From Thermoplasmata archaeon (GTDB taxonomy: Archaea > Thermoplasmatota > Thermoplasmata > Thermoplasmatales > GCA-001856825), in NCBI GenBank assembly GCA_021793855.1, contig JAJYRY010000006.1, positions 1-25,440 of the forward strand: a DNA stretch of 25,440 nucleotides, given 5' to 3'. Position 1 is the stretch's first letter, and the number at the start of each line of letters is the position of its first letter. A program made the position numbers and the translations under genes. This document shows positions 13,679 to 21,260 of the stretch, in pieces. The notes under the pieces are model-generated. The model saw only the letters and a list, made by a program, of their open reading frames with translations. It made no database searches and was not told the DNA's origin.

Positions 13679-14197
13679 TCACCCCACCTCCAGTATTTCA
13701 ACGTTGTAGTTCTCTTTCATGAATTTCATCATTTCTTCCCTTTTGACCCTGATCTTCTCCGGCACCTTTCTGGGGGAAAGCCATCTTTTGGCAATCCTGT
13801 ACCCTCCCCTTCTCTTGAATGTCACAACAACATCCATTCCGAAGATACCTATTTCTGGATTGTACTTCATCCCCTTGAAATCTGTGTAATCTGATATTCC
13901 AAAACTGTAGCTTCCCCGTTCCGAGAATGAGTAGCTGAGGCACTTGTTGTTCTTTACCCAGAGTGCTGCTTTCAGGAACCTGTCCATCTCTTCCCCCTTT
14001 AGCGTTACCTTCACCCCTATCGGCTGATCCTGCCTTATCCCGAACTCCCTGCTCGTCCTTCTTGCCTTAGTTATGGTGGGGTTTCCGGAGGTAAGGAGCT
14101 TTATGACACTCTTTGCCTTCTCCAGTTTCTCCCCAGATTCACCGACACCTATGTTGATAGTGACCTTGTCTATGACTACATCCCTCATGTCAACCAT
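13679..14197 (-). CDS. rpl5: 50S ribosomal protein uL5
   Basis: 5S rRNA-binding protein, 172 residues from the ATG at 14197. The L5 core is clear: IDKVTINIGVGESGEKLEKA, then TITKARRTSREFGIRQDQPIG, then a PEIGIFGMDVVVTF C-terminal strand. The frame stays open to a GTG at 14206, but that GTG is part of the GGAGGTG ribosome binding site that serves the ATG (6 nt spacer). It is adjacent to eS4 and abuts the TTG of uS14. Confidence 0.95.
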   Translation of the reverse strand: MVDMRDVVIDKVTINIGVGESGEKLEKAKSVIKLLTSGNPTITKARRTSREFGIRQDQPIGVKVTLKGEEMDRFLKAALWVKNNKCLSYSFSERGSYSFGISDYTDFKGMKYNPEIGIFGMDVVVTFKRRGGYRIAKRWLSPRKVPEKIRVKREEMMKFMKENYNVEILEVG

Positions 14198-14198
14198 T

Positions 14199-14903
14199 TT
14201 AAGCACCTCCAGGTATGGCTATTTCGCCCTTTGATTTTCCAAGCACAAACACGTTGGACATCGTAGTCGTGAAATTGTCGTTGCTCTCAACTGTATTTTC
14301 CTGATAACTCCTTGAAACATTGATTTCCTTTATCGTCGTTATCGTGCCCCTGTGTGCTCCCCCAGTAACGTAGACGGACGTTTCCTTCGCCATGGGGTAA
14401 ACCTCCAGCACCTTCTGCTCCGGGATGCTGATCTTCAGCGTGTCTCCCCTCTTCACCCCTTTCTCCTCTGAAAGGATGATCCTACCATCATGAGTCGATA
14501 TCTGGATTTTCCCTCCCTTGGTTATGGACTTCCCAGTGACCTTCACCAGCTTCCAGTTTGCGTCCTGTGGATTGAGGTCAGCCAGGACGAGCATTCCTCT
14601 CTTGTCCATTAGCACTCTCTTCGCGACTCCGGATTCCTTTACAGTTAGTACGTCCATGAACCCTACTGGCCTCTGATAATCTTTTACGATTCTTCCGTCT
14701 ACTTCCACCTTCCCCCTTGTTATTATGTTCCTGGCTTCCTTGGATGTATCTGCGAACTTCAGTACGTCCCTAATCACTACCATTAACGGCACGCTTTCCT
14801 TCAGTGCATGCGGTCCCGCCCTCGATCTAACCGACCAGGCAAATTTCTTCCTCGGCTGTTTCCATGTAACAGGAGATGCCAGCCTCTTAACGTGCTTACT
14901 CAT
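14199..14903 (-). CDS. rps4e: 30S ribosomal protein eS4
   Basis: Archaeal/eukaryotic S4e, 234 residues from the ATG at 14903. Domains in order: the N-terminal basic MSKHVKRLASPVTW segment, an S4 RNA-binding domain (about residues 40-95), a central domain, and a C-terminal KOW motif (TGGAHRGTITTI). The frame is open to 14942, but upstream codons overlap uL24 and are not family-like. GGAGG in the end of uL24, about 9 nt before the ATG, fits as ribosome binding site. Confidence 0.94.
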   Translation of the reverse strand: MSKHVKRLASPVTWKQPRKKFAWSVRSRAGPHALKESVPLMVVIRDVLKFADTSKEARNIITRGKVEVDGRIVKDYQRPVGFMDVLTVKESGVAKRVLMDKRGMLVLADLNPQDANWKLVKVTGKSITKGGKIQISTHDGRIILSEEKGVKRGDTLKISIPEQKVLEVYPMAKETSVYVTGGAHRGTITTIKEINVSRSYQENTVESNDNFTTTMSNVFVLGKSKGEIAIPGGA

Positions 14904-15363
14904 CTTTATCTTCCTCCCCTTCCTCTGCTTGTTTACCACCATCTGTGATTTCCGGTACCTTCTCTTCCTTCTTCTCCTCAGCAGCTTCCTTCACAGCCTG
15001 CTCAGGTTCAGGTTCTGGTTCCTCCTCTACAACCTTGTTCCTGAGCGATGCGAGTTTCGTGAGCCTTTCCTTCCTCTTCTTGTCCTCCAGAACTATTTTT
15101 GTTAGCACAAGTGCAGACGGATCAAGCTTCCTAGGTTTCATCTTCCCGTCTGACTTCGCAATGTTGATATTCTCCACTACTACCTTCCCCTTGTCTGTCA
15201 TTATCTTGATTACCTTGCCTTCCTTTCCGACTATATTCAGTTTCTCGTCCTTCTCTGCGTCCCCCCTGACGATCCTGACCATATCCCCCTTTCTTACGGG
15301 GAAGTTCTTGATGCCGTACTTGGAGATCAAGTCCTTCGATAGATGAACGTTCATGTTCTTCAT
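14896..15363 (-). CDS. rpl24: 50S ribosomal protein uL24 with an acidic C-terminal tail
   Basis: Assembly-initiator protein of the large subunit, 155 residues. The KOW-containing core covers residues 1-110: VHLSKDLISKYGIKNFPVRK, then GKEGKVIKI and VENINIAKSDG. Compared with typical archaeal uL24, the N-terminal basic lead-in before HLSK is very short. In its place, from about residue 112 there is a low-complexity tail rich in Glu, Pro and Lys (EEEPEPEPEQAVKEAAEEKK) ending EEGEEDKDE. The tail is unlikely to bind rRNA. The end overlaps eS4 by 8 nt. Confidence 0.94.
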   Translation of the reverse strand: MKNMNVHLSKDLISKYGIKNFPVRKGDMVRIVRGDAEKDEKLNIVGKEGKVIKIMTDKGKVVVENINIAKSDGKMKPRKLDPSALVLTKIVLEDKKRKERLTKLASLRNKVVEEEPEPEPEQAVKEAAEEKKEEKVPEITDGGKQAEEGEEDKDE

Positions 15364-15372
15364 CTTATCACC

Positions 15373-15771
15373 TCACACGATCGAGCTGGCTAGGGCTGCT
15401 ACCCTTGGCCATCGCTCTGCGGCCTCCTTTGCCACAGGTCCCTTGATTTCTGTCCCCCTTGTCTCCCCGTTGTCCTGTACCAGTACAGCTGCATTGTCCT
15501 CAAACTCGACCATCAACCCATCCTGTCTCCTGAACGTCTTTCTTTGCCTTATCACAACAGCGTAGACTACCTTCCTCCTCATCTCAGGCGATCCCTTCTT
15601 CACGGATGCAATTATCATGTCGCCTACTGATGCTGCAGGAATCCTGCTCTTGGTGTTGTGGTAGGCCTTCACATTTATTAGCGAAATTATTTTTGCACCT
15701 GAGTTGTCAGCGCATTCAAGCCTCGCACCTAACGGAAGTCCTCTTATCTGCGTTCCTGCCAATCCCTTCAT
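15373..15771 (-). CDS. rpl14: 50S ribosomal protein uL14
   Basis: Subunit-interface protein of 132 residues from the ATG at 15771. The five-stranded barrel core is evident: LGARLECADNSGAKIISLI, then RIPAASVGDMIIASVKKG and the C-terminal RGTEIKGPVAKE. The frame is open to 15870, but those codons overlap uS17 and translate to sequence unlike the family. The ATG overlaps the uS17 stop (ATGA). Confidence 0.95.
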   Translation of the reverse strand: MKGLAGTQIRGLPLGARLECADNSGAKIISLINVKAYHNTKSRIPAASVGDMIIASVKKGSPEMRRKVVYAVVIRQRKTFRRQDGLMVEFEDNAAVLVQDNGETRGTEIKGPVAKEAAERWPRVAALASSIV

Positions 15772-16094
15772 TCTTCTCCCTCCCTCTCTATCACGACGAA
15801 AGAAACCGACTTCGCCAGGGGCCTGGCATAAGCGATCTTGACCGTATCGCCGAGTTTCACGTGGATGCACCCAGGGAGGTGTGCATGATACTTCTTCCTT
15901 CTTTTCTCATATCTCTCATACTTCTCGTTCTTCTTGAAGTACTCCCTGCTGACAGTTACCGTGCCTTTCATTGAAATTGAGGTGATCTTCCCCTCTATCA
16001 CTGGTGACTTCACTCCAAGCTCTCCGTGAAATGGGCACTTAGAATCTGTGCATTCTTCCTTTGGTTCGTTGACTTCTATGCCTATGTTCCTCAT
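15768..16094 (-). CDS. rps17: 30S ribosomal protein uS17
   Basis: Primary 16S rRNA-binding OB-fold protein, 108 residues. It has the archaeal N-terminal extension with CTDSKCPFHGEL (residues 15-26), then the core GKITSISMKGTVTV and YEKRRKKYHAHLPG. Both ends overlap neighbours by 4 nt, upstream with the RNase P protein gene and downstream with uL14. Confidence 0.96.
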   Translation of the reverse strand: MRNIGIEVNEPKEECTDSKCPFHGELGVKSPVIEGKITSISMKGTVTVSREYFKKNEKYERYEKRRKKYHAHLPGCIHVKLGDTVKIAYARPLAKSVSFVVIEREGEE

Positions 16095-16348
16095 CGTCTT
16101 CCTTTCCTCCTTGTTTTCTTCATTTTGTCTTCAGGCCTTAGCCTCATTCTTTCAAGTATGACTTCCTGATTCCCAATTAGCAGTATTCCACTCGTCTTTG
16201 GGACGATCCTCTCCCCCCTTGTCGTCTCAATTGTCAGGATATTCTTCCTCTCGTCCACCACCCTGCCCTCCAGTCCAACGATAGTTGAATCAGAGTGCTT
16301 GATTATCTTTACACTCGTTCCTATTACATCTGTAAGATAAGGGTTCAT
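16091..16348 (-). CDS. rnp1: Ribonuclease P protein component 1 (Rpp29/Pop4)
   Basis: Protein subunit of archaeal RNase P, which matures tRNA 5' ends; 85 residues, a short member of the family. The Sm-like barrel core shows IGTSVKIIKHSD, then GLEGRVVDERKNILTIET and a basic tail KMKKTRRKGRR. Its place between aIF1 and uS17 is the usual archaeal position. It overlaps both neighbours by ATGA. Confidence 0.93.
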   Translation of the reverse strand: MNPYLTDVIGTSVKIIKHSDSTIVGLEGRVVDERKNILTIETTRGERIVPKTSGILLIGNQEVILERMRLRPEDKMKKTRRKGRR

Positions 16349-16635
16349 TCTGAGATCTCCACCTTGAATCCCATGTCCTCTAGGACCCTTTTGACCCTGT
16401 CCCTCTGGTCCCCCTGCAATTCTATCTTCTCCCCCTTTACAGTTCCGCCGGTTGCAGTTTTCTTCTTCAGAGTCTTTGCAAGCTCCTTTATATCCTCTGA
16501 GTGGGGGTCAAACCCTGATACTATGGTGACCCATTTCCCGTACCTTCTCTTGTCTGTCTCAATCGTGATTACCTGTGATTCCCTCGCAATCTCATCCAGC
16601 GGCGTCAAATCCCTGAAAATCTTGTCGTCCTTCAT
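16345..16635 (-). CDS. sui1: Translation initiation factor aIF1 (SUI1 family)
   Basis: Start-codon selection factor bound at the small-subunit P site, 96 residues, the usual length. The SUI1 core is visible: ITIETDKRRYGKWVTIVSGF, KTLKKKTATGGTVKGEKIELQGDQRDRV. Start and stop both overlap neighbours by 4 nt. A gene for a factor that polices start codons is of some interest next to the operon's several TTG/GTG starts, but no link is shown. Confidence 0.95.
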   Translation of the reverse strand: MKDDKIFRDLTPLDEIARESQVITIETDKRRYGKWVTIVSGFDPHSEDIKELAKTLKKKTATGGTVKGEKIELQGDQRDRVKRVLEDMGFKVEISE

Positions 16636-16832
16636 TTCCCTGACTCCCTCATTACAGTTTCCATCCTCGCAATTTGTCTCCTGAGGGATTCGATCTTTCC
16701 AGGACTGGGAGGCGCTCCACCCATCGCTGAAATGCCTCTCTCCCTCATCAGTTCTTCCCGGAGGTCAGCGTATTTTTTCTCTATCTCCTCCTTATTCATT
16801 TTGCGTATCGTTTTTGCTTTCATTTCCTCCAT
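16632..16832 (-). CDS. rpl29: 50S ribosomal protein uL29
   Basis: Small helical hairpin protein at the tunnel exit, 66 residues. The family pattern is seen in LREELMRERG and IESLRRQIARMETVMRE. The ATG at 16832 follows GGAGGTGA with a 6 nt spacer; a second in-frame ATG three codons later is also possible. It overlaps the end of uS3 by 41 nt. Confidence 0.95.
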   Translation of the reverse strand: MEEMKAKTIRKMNKEEIEKKYADLREELMRERGISAMGGAPPSPGKIESLRRQIARMETVMRESGK

Positions 16833-17442
16833 CGCTCTTCACCTCCCCGAAATCAACCTTTTTTATCTGTATGTCATCAGGCAGCTTTACGTTCTTCCTC
16901 AGTATCTTGACTGAGATGCCGATTATTCCCGGCTTTGTCATTGCGACTGCGAACCCCTTTTCAATAGACTCTGAAGGATAGCCGGAAGATATGACCTTGC
17001 CTGAGGTGTATTTAACACTCCTCGCCCTCTCCCCTGTCAACTTTCCACCCATCCTGATCTGCCCTCCCCTTGCCCCCGAGTCCATAATCCTCTTCAAGGT
17101 GCTGTGGCCTGCCCGCCTGAAATGCCATCCCTTCTCTATTGACCTCGCAAGCTTCTGGGCCATTATCTGAGCATTTAGGCCCGGTTCCTCCGTTCCCTCA
17201 ACTCTTATCAGCGGGCTAGTAAGATTGAACCTCTTCTCGAGCGTCAGTTCCATGTTCTTGATCTTTGAACCTCTCCTGCCTATTACAAGCCCGGGGCGCT
17301 CTACCCTGAGCATGACTATTGTATTCTGGGGTGTCCTCTGGATGTCCACTCCGCCGAATCCTGCGTCCCCTATCTCCTGCACGAGATACTCCTTGATCAG
17401 TTGTCTCCTGATATTTTCCTTTAGAAATTTTAATTCCTTCAT
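16792..17442 (-). CDS. rps3: 30S ribosomal protein uS3
   Basis: Head protein at the mRNA entry site, 216 residues. A type II KH domain lies at residues 15-90 with RPGLVIGRRGSKI; the C-terminal S3 domain follows with RRAGHSTLKRIMDSGARGG and GKLTGERARS. A hydrophilic tail (KSDGGNESKNDTQNE) overlaps the uL29 gene. The ATG overlaps the uL22 stop by 4 nt. Confidence 0.96.
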   Translation of the reverse strand: MKELKFLKENIRRQLIKEYLVQEIGDAGFGGVDIQRTPQNTIVMLRVERPGLVIGRRGSKIKNMELTLEKRFNLTSPLIRVEGTEEPGLNAQIMAQKLARSIEKGWHFRRAGHSTLKRIMDSGARGGQIRMGGKLTGERARSVKYTSGKVISSGYPSESIEKGFAVAMTKPGIIGISVKILRKNVKLPDDIQIKKVDFGEVKSDGGNESKNDTQNE

Positions 17443-17891
17443 TCTGATTCACCCAATTCCTCCAGAACAATCTGGATGTGCACCCTCTCCCTGTAGAACT
17501 TACCACTTGAACCGAACGCCTTGTATGTATAGTATTTGATAGGCGGTGCAGGCTGTGCGACCGCGCTCTTTATTATTAGCTTGTCTGAATCAAGCTGTTT
17601 GAATTCTGCGTTGTTCTCTGCGTTCGTCAGAGTCTCGAGGACGTACTTCGCAGCTCTTACCGGATATCTTCCAGGTCCGATTCCCTTCTTGTGCGATACG
17701 GAATCCAGGAACTTCCTGTAGGGTACTGCACTCTTTTTCTCTATGACCCTTTCCAGGTAGTCCTTTGCGCTATCCAGTTTCATCCCCTTGACTGTCCTCA
17801 CAATCTCGAGGGCATCCCTGGGGGAGATCGGAGTGTTCACTGATGTGGCCCTTGCACTTTTCTTTTTATCTGTTTCAAGCACATATTTCAT
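17439..17891 (-). CDS. rpl22: 50S ribosomal protein uL22
   Basis: Tunnel-wall protein, 150 residues, with archaeal features: ISPRDALEIVRTVKGMKLDS at residues 22-41, the GIGPGRYPVRAAKYV segment, and the C-terminal AFGSSGKFYRERVHIQI extended loop and strand. Preceded by GAGGTCAT, a one-mismatch ribosome binding site, 9 nt after the uS19 stop. Confidence 0.95.
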   Translation of the reverse strand: MKYVLETDKKKSARATSVNTPISPRDALEIVRTVKGMKLDSAKDYLERVIEKKSAVPYRKFLDSVSHKKGIGPGRYPVRAAKYVLETLTNAENNAEFKQLDSDKLIIKSAVAQPAPPIKYYTYKAFGSSGKFYRERVHIQIVLEELGESE

Positions 17892-17900
17892 TTTATGACC

Positions 17901-18356
17901 TCACTTGAGCGGGAGGAACTTCGATCCTCTGGTTGCACCTACACCCGGGCCGGAATGTTTAACTTCCTTCCTGGTCTGTGAATATTCCCCGAGGTAGTGG
18001 CCGATCATCTCTTCCTTTATGGAAAAAGTCTGGTACAGATGCCCGTTGTAAACTGAAACAGTTTTTCCCACATACTGGGGGAGAATGATGAGGTCCCTGA
18101 CCCTTGTCTTTACAGAGTCCTCCTCAAGGAGCCTGTCGTGAAGCTTCTGCTGTTCCACATTGTATCCCCTCTTGAGTGATCTCCTTGCTCTCGCAGGTAT
18201 CATCTTCAGGAATTCAGCTGGCTCCATAGCAAGCAGCTGGTCTAGCGTCTTTCCCCTGTAGAGGATCTCTTTCCCTCTCTCCGATATTGCCTTCGTTGCC
18301 TTCCTCTTGGACCTCTTGATCGCCTTCTGTGATCTCAACCTCTTATCTTCAGGCAT
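17901..18356 (-). CDS. rps19: 30S ribosomal protein uS19
   Basis: Small-subunit head protein, 151 residues, with the archaeal N-terminal extension (KATKAISERGKEILYRGKTL) and the core VRDLIILPQYVGKTVSVYNG, then the C-terminal GVGATRGSKFLPLK signature. The ATG overlaps the end of uL2 by 8 nt. Confidence 0.96.
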   Translation of the reverse strand: MPEDKRLRSQKAIKRSKRKATKAISERGKEILYRGKTLDQLLAMEPAEFLKMIPARARRSLKRGYNVEQQKLHDRLLEEDSVKTRVRDLIILPQYVGKTVSVYNGHLYQTFSIKEEMIGHYLGEYSQTRKEVKHSGPGVGATRGSKFLPLK

Positions 18357-19056
18357 TTGTCTTCACCTTCTTCCTTGGGGACAGTCTTCCCACCTTTCTT
18401 CCTGGTGGAGTGTTTCTACCAACTGTTGACGGTCTTCCTACGTGCTGGTGATTTCCACCACCATGCGGATGGTTGGCAGCATTCATTGCAACCCCCCTGA
18501 CAGTGTATGGGCGTTTAGCCCTACTCTGATAAGCGTGAATCTTCTTTCCTGCCTTAAGGAAAGGTTTTGAATTTCTTCCTCCGCCTCCGGTAACGCCGAT
18601 CGTCGCAAGGCATGATGGCTTTATGTCCCTCATCTTGCCGGAAGGAAGTTTTAGCGTCACGTTCTCTCCGTGAGCAACCACGGTGCAGAATGAGCCGGGT
18701 GTTCTTGCTATGTTACCGCCTGACCCGGGTTTGATCTCGACGTTGTAAACTACGGAACCATCCGGAATGAGCCCTAGCGGAAGGGTATTCCCGACGTTAG
18801 ACGGGACGCCCCCGCCTCCTCTAATCTTCTGTCCCGCAAACATGCCGTTGTGTGCTATGAAGTGCCTGTTGCTTTCGTCACTCATCTTGACAACTGCTAC
18901 TGGAGCATAATGTCCTGGATCCCTCAGTAGCTTCTCTACCCGCCCCTCCCAGTTAGTATCCTTGGGATACTTTATCTGGCCGTAGTGCCTGTGACTTGGA
19001 CTCCTGTAAGTGAGCCCACCCTTTCCTCTTCTTTGAACTACTATTCGCTTTCCCAT
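18349..19056 (-). CDS. rpl2: 50S ribosomal protein uL2
   Basis: Peptidyl-transferase-centre protein, 235 residues. The N-terminal KGGLTYRSPSHRH segment, the central NVEIKPGSGGNIARTPGSFC and the highly conserved MNAANHPHGGGNHQHVGRPS loop, with its functional histidines, are all intact. The ATG follows AGGTGAAAAT, 9 nt after uL23. Confidence 0.97.
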   Translation of the reverse strand: MGKRIVVQRRGKGGLTYRSPSHRHYGQIKYPKDTNWEGRVEKLLRDPGHYAPVAVVKMSDESNRHFIAHNGMFAGQKIRGGGGVPSNVGNTLPLGLIPDGSVVYNVEIKPGSGGNIARTPGSFCTVVAHGENVTLKLPSGKMRDIKPSCLATIGVTGGGGRNSKPFLKAGKKIHAYQSRAKRPYTVRGVAMNAANHPHGGGNHQHVGRPSTVGRNTPPGRKVGRLSPRKKVKTNA

Positions 19057-19065
19057 ATTTTCACC

Positions 19066-19326
19066 TCAGAAGATCCCCAGCTTTGTAGCAAGCTCCTCAG
19101 CCGAGAAATCTTTAGATATCTTCACTATCGCCTTCTTCCCTTCCTTGTCCCTCAGTATGTTTATGTTGCTTACTTTCATCCCCGATATCTCTTCTACTGC
19201 ATTCTTTATCTGCGTCCTTGTGGCCCTCTCATAGACTATGAACCATATCTTGTTCTCCCTCTCTATCTGCAGCATTGACTTTTCAGTCACGAACGGTTTC
19301 AGAAGTATGTCATATGGACTCCTCAT
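19066..19326 (-). CDS. rpl23: 50S ribosomal protein uL23
   Basis: Tunnel-exit protein that docks SRP and the translocon, 86 residues from the ATG at 19326. It begins MRSPYDILLKPFVTEKSM and continues IWFIVYERATRTQIKNAVEE, both family-typical. A GTG three codons earlier (19335) is in frame but forms part of the GGGGGTG ribosome binding site inside uL4. The ATG overlaps the uL4 stop by 4 nt. Confidence 0.95.
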   Translation of the reverse strand: MRSPYDILLKPFVTEKSMLQIERENKIWFIVYERATRTQIKNAVEEISGMKVSNINILRDKEGKKAIVKISKDFSAEELATKLGIF

Positions 19327-20081
19327 GCCTTCCACCCCCTCAGTTCGTTCAGCGCACCTTCAGTCATTACGAGCAGCCTTCCAGGATGTCCACCTGGAGC
19401 CAGAACGTACGCATTCAGTTCGTGGGGCCTGACAATGTCCACCCCGGGGAGGTTCTTGAGGGCCTTTGAGATATGGGATTTGTCCCTTACTAGGAAAAGG
19501 ATGCTCTTTGGGGTGACATACTTTCTTCCCCTGCTCTTTCCCCTTCCTGCTCTGATCTTTGTCCCTTCCTTTGACCTTATTATGTCCTCGAACACACCCA
19601 CCTTAACCAAAACATCGGTTGCTTCCTTTGTTTTCTCTATCTGCTCGAACCTGTCCTCCAGAATGACTGGAAGACTATCTATCGTGAATTTATGACCCCT
19701 TTTCCTGACAAGATCAGGGGAGACTGTGCCTGATAAAGCAGCAAGCTTTGCCTGCACCCTTTCCTTCTTGTTGACCTTGAGATCCCAGTCCCTTGCAGTA
19801 GTTGGATGATGGGCAGACCTTCCCCCTCTCGCGTTGCTTAGGAGAACTCCCCTTGAACTTCCAGCAACCCTTGGGTACCTGGATATTCCGTGGTTTGGTC
19901 CCATGTTATGCCCTACCCTTCTGTTTCCTGCGAACCAGTAACTTCCGTACGGTGTTCTTCCGTTGGACTGGTATGCATTCGTGAACCTGATTATCAGGTC
20001 CTTTCTTACCGGAAATTTGAATGCATCAGGAAGATCAACGCTCTTCATAACTTTTCCATCAAGTGAAAATAGATTTGTCAT
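19323..20081 (-). CDS. rpl4: 50S ribosomal protein uL4
   Basis: Tunnel-constriction protein, 252 residues from the ATG at 20081. It starts MTNLFSLDGKVMKSVDLPD; the tunnel loop region is WFAGNRRVGHNMGPNHGISR, followed by AGRGKSRGRKYVTPKS. The frame is open to 20114, but those codons overlap uL3. The ATG lies one base after the uL3 stop. Confidence 0.95.
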   Translation of the reverse strand: MTNLFSLDGKVMKSVDLPDAFKFPVRKDLIIRFTNAYQSNGRTPYGSYWFAGNRRVGHNMGPNHGISRYPRVAGSSRGVLLSNARGGRSAHHPTTARDWDLKVNKKERVQAKLAALSGTVSPDLVRKRGHKFTIDSLPVILEDRFEQIEKTKEATDVLVKVGVFEDIIRSKEGTKIRAGRGKSRGRKYVTPKSILFLVRDKSHISKALKNLPGVDIVRPHELNAYVLAPGGHPGRLLVMTEGALNELRGWKA

Positions 20082-20082
20082 C

Positions 20083-21072
20083 TCACACCCCCTGCTTGCT
20101 TTCAACTGATACATAAGTCATTCCTACCTTCTCCACATCTGGGACAGTCTGTCTTGCAGGGTCCCTGAGTTTTACTATTCTCTTGGTAGATCCTGGAACT
20201 GTTCCGTGAACTAGGATGTAGCTGTTCACCACTTCACCATAGTTGAGGAACCCTCCCTTAGGTGTTATCGCCTTCTCTTCCGGTTTTCCGTAATATAGTA
20301 CCCTCTTGTTGAACTCAGTCCTCTGATGGTAACCCATTTGTCCCGCCTGTGGAACCGTGTTCCTCACCCAGTCTGGATGCCACGGCCCAAGGGTGCCTAT
20401 CATCCTCCTGTGTTTCCTGTTCTTGTAAGGAAGAAGCTTTACCCCCCATCTCTTGACGTGCCCCTGAAATCCCTTTCCTTTCGTCACTGCAATTATATCC
20501 ACGAATTTGCCTGACTTTGAAAATGAATCGAAGCTTACCTCTTTCCCAAGGATTGACTTCGCATAATCTATCCTTTCCTTTACAGAGCCTCCCCCCACCC
20601 TTATTTCAGTGATGTCGGGGACCTTCTTTGAAATAGCCTTCACCTTGTCGTTCTGTATAAGGACAAGAACGTTCACATCGACCGCATCGGACCCGTCGAT
20701 TTCTTTCGGCTTGTAATCCTTGGAAATTGGAAGCACCTTCTTCAGTTCGTTTATGGACCCGTTATCGTAAGTCTCCGCTATCGTATGCTCCCCATATGCA
20801 TCTCTGCCGTACAGCCTGATTCCTACCACCTTAAGGGGTGGGACCTCAATCACAGTTACGGACGATGCCACTTCAGATCCCGCAGTTGTGCTGCTCTTCC
20901 TGTAATCTACGAACAGCGCATGGGTCATTCCAGCCTTGAACCCGACGAATCCCTGAAGTTTTGGACCCTCATTTATCTGGGGCCATGACCTAATGTGCGG
21001 TATCTCTGATTTTGCCCTTTTTCTGGGATAGTATCCCATAGACCCGTGTCTTGAATGATTTGGCGTTGCCAT
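20083..21072 (-). CDS. rpl3: 50S ribosomal protein uL3
   Basis: First gene of the S10-spc superoperon, 329 residues from the ATG at 21072. It starts MATPNHSRHGSMGYYPRKRA, as in other archaeal uL3; the central RWGVKLLPYKNRKHRR and WHPDWVRNTVPQAGQMGYHQ segments reach the peptidyl-transferase centre. The frame is open to a GTG at 21081 (three extra codons), which is less likely. There is no good Shine-Dalgarno site before the ATG, only GGTAAG. A short open frame ends two bases upstream, so coupling to it is possible. Confidence 0.95.
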   Translation of the reverse strand: MATPNHSRHGSMGYYPRKRAKSEIPHIRSWPQINEGPKLQGFVGFKAGMTHALFVDYRKSSTTAGSEVASSVTVIEVPPLKVVGIRLYGRDAYGEHTIAETYDNGSINELKKVLPISKDYKPKEIDGSDAVDVNVLVLIQNDKVKAISKKVPDITEIRVGGGSVKERIDYAKSILGKEVSFDSFSKSGKFVDIIAVTKGKGFQGHVKRWGVKLLPYKNRKHRRMIGTLGPWHPDWVRNTVPQAGQMGYHQRTEFNKRVLYYGKPEEKAITPKGGFLNYGEVVNSYILVHGTVPGSTKRIVKLRDPARQTVPDVEKVGMTYVSVESKQGV

Positions 21073-21074
21073 AC

Positions 21075-21131
21075 TTACCACTGTCGCACAGCCGTTGCGT
21101 CTTGATGTGTTCTTAATTTCAGAACCATCAT
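21075..21131 (-). CDS. Possible 18-codon leader ORF upstream of uL3
   Basis: A short open frame (MMVLKLRTHQDATAVRQW) starts at paired ATG codons (21131 and 21128), or at a GTG two codons earlier, and ends with TAA two bases before the uL3 ATG. It lies wholly within the long leader predicted from the TATA box at 21185-21192. I do not recognise the peptide, it has no Shine-Dalgarno site, and frames of this length arise by chance. Its tight junction with uL3 is the reason for listing it. Confidence 0.25.
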   Translation of the reverse strand: MMVLKLRTHQDATAVRQW

Positions 21132-21145
21132 CGGCACTATCGCCG
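21132..21145 (-). other. Short hairpin in the uL3 leader
   Basis: On the minus strand CGGC (21142-21145) can pair with GCCG (21132-21135) around a 6 nt loop, just before the paired ATG codons of the leader ORF. A four-pair stem is weak evidence alone; it is noted because the leader is unusually long for this organism. Confidence 0.25.
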
Positions 21146-21184
21146 GAGACGTGTGGCTAATGCTCTTTCGACAGAACTTGTTCG

Positions 21185-21192
21185 TATATAAA
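21185..21192 (-). promoter_or_regulatory. TATA box of the S10-spc superoperon
   Basis: TTTATATA on the minus strand is the best TATA element before uL3. Transcription would begin near 21160-21166, leaving a leader of about 90 nt before the uL3 ATG. A weaker A/T-rich TATA-like stretch (TTTATAAT, about 21217-21226) lies further upstream. Confidence 0.6.
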
Positions 21193-21219
21193 GCGATCGC
21201 ATTCTGCTTGTGGGGAATT

Positions 21220-21232
21220 ATAAAAATTTTAT
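21220..21232 (-). terminator. Possible terminator after the SHOCT gene
   Basis: A 13 bp palindrome (ATAAAA-A-TTTTAT) gives a T5 run on the minus strand, about 30 bp after the SHOCT gene stop. Archaeal termination commonly uses such T runs. The same stretch may be a weak TATA element for the ribosomal operon. Confidence 0.35.
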
Positions 21233-21260
21233 GAATTAAAGAGTAGAAAATTTAAGGGAA

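Noticed and set aside
15772..15870. 33-residue N-terminal extension of uL14
   Set aside because: It overlaps uS17 out of frame and reads as low-complexity Arg-rich sequence; the ATGA junction gives the normal uL14 N-terminus.
21119..21131. C/D-box or K-turn-like motif (ATGATGG then CTGA) in the uL3 leader
   Set aside because: The two boxes are only 2 nt apart with no room for a stem or guide, so a K-turn or C/D guide RNA is not credible.
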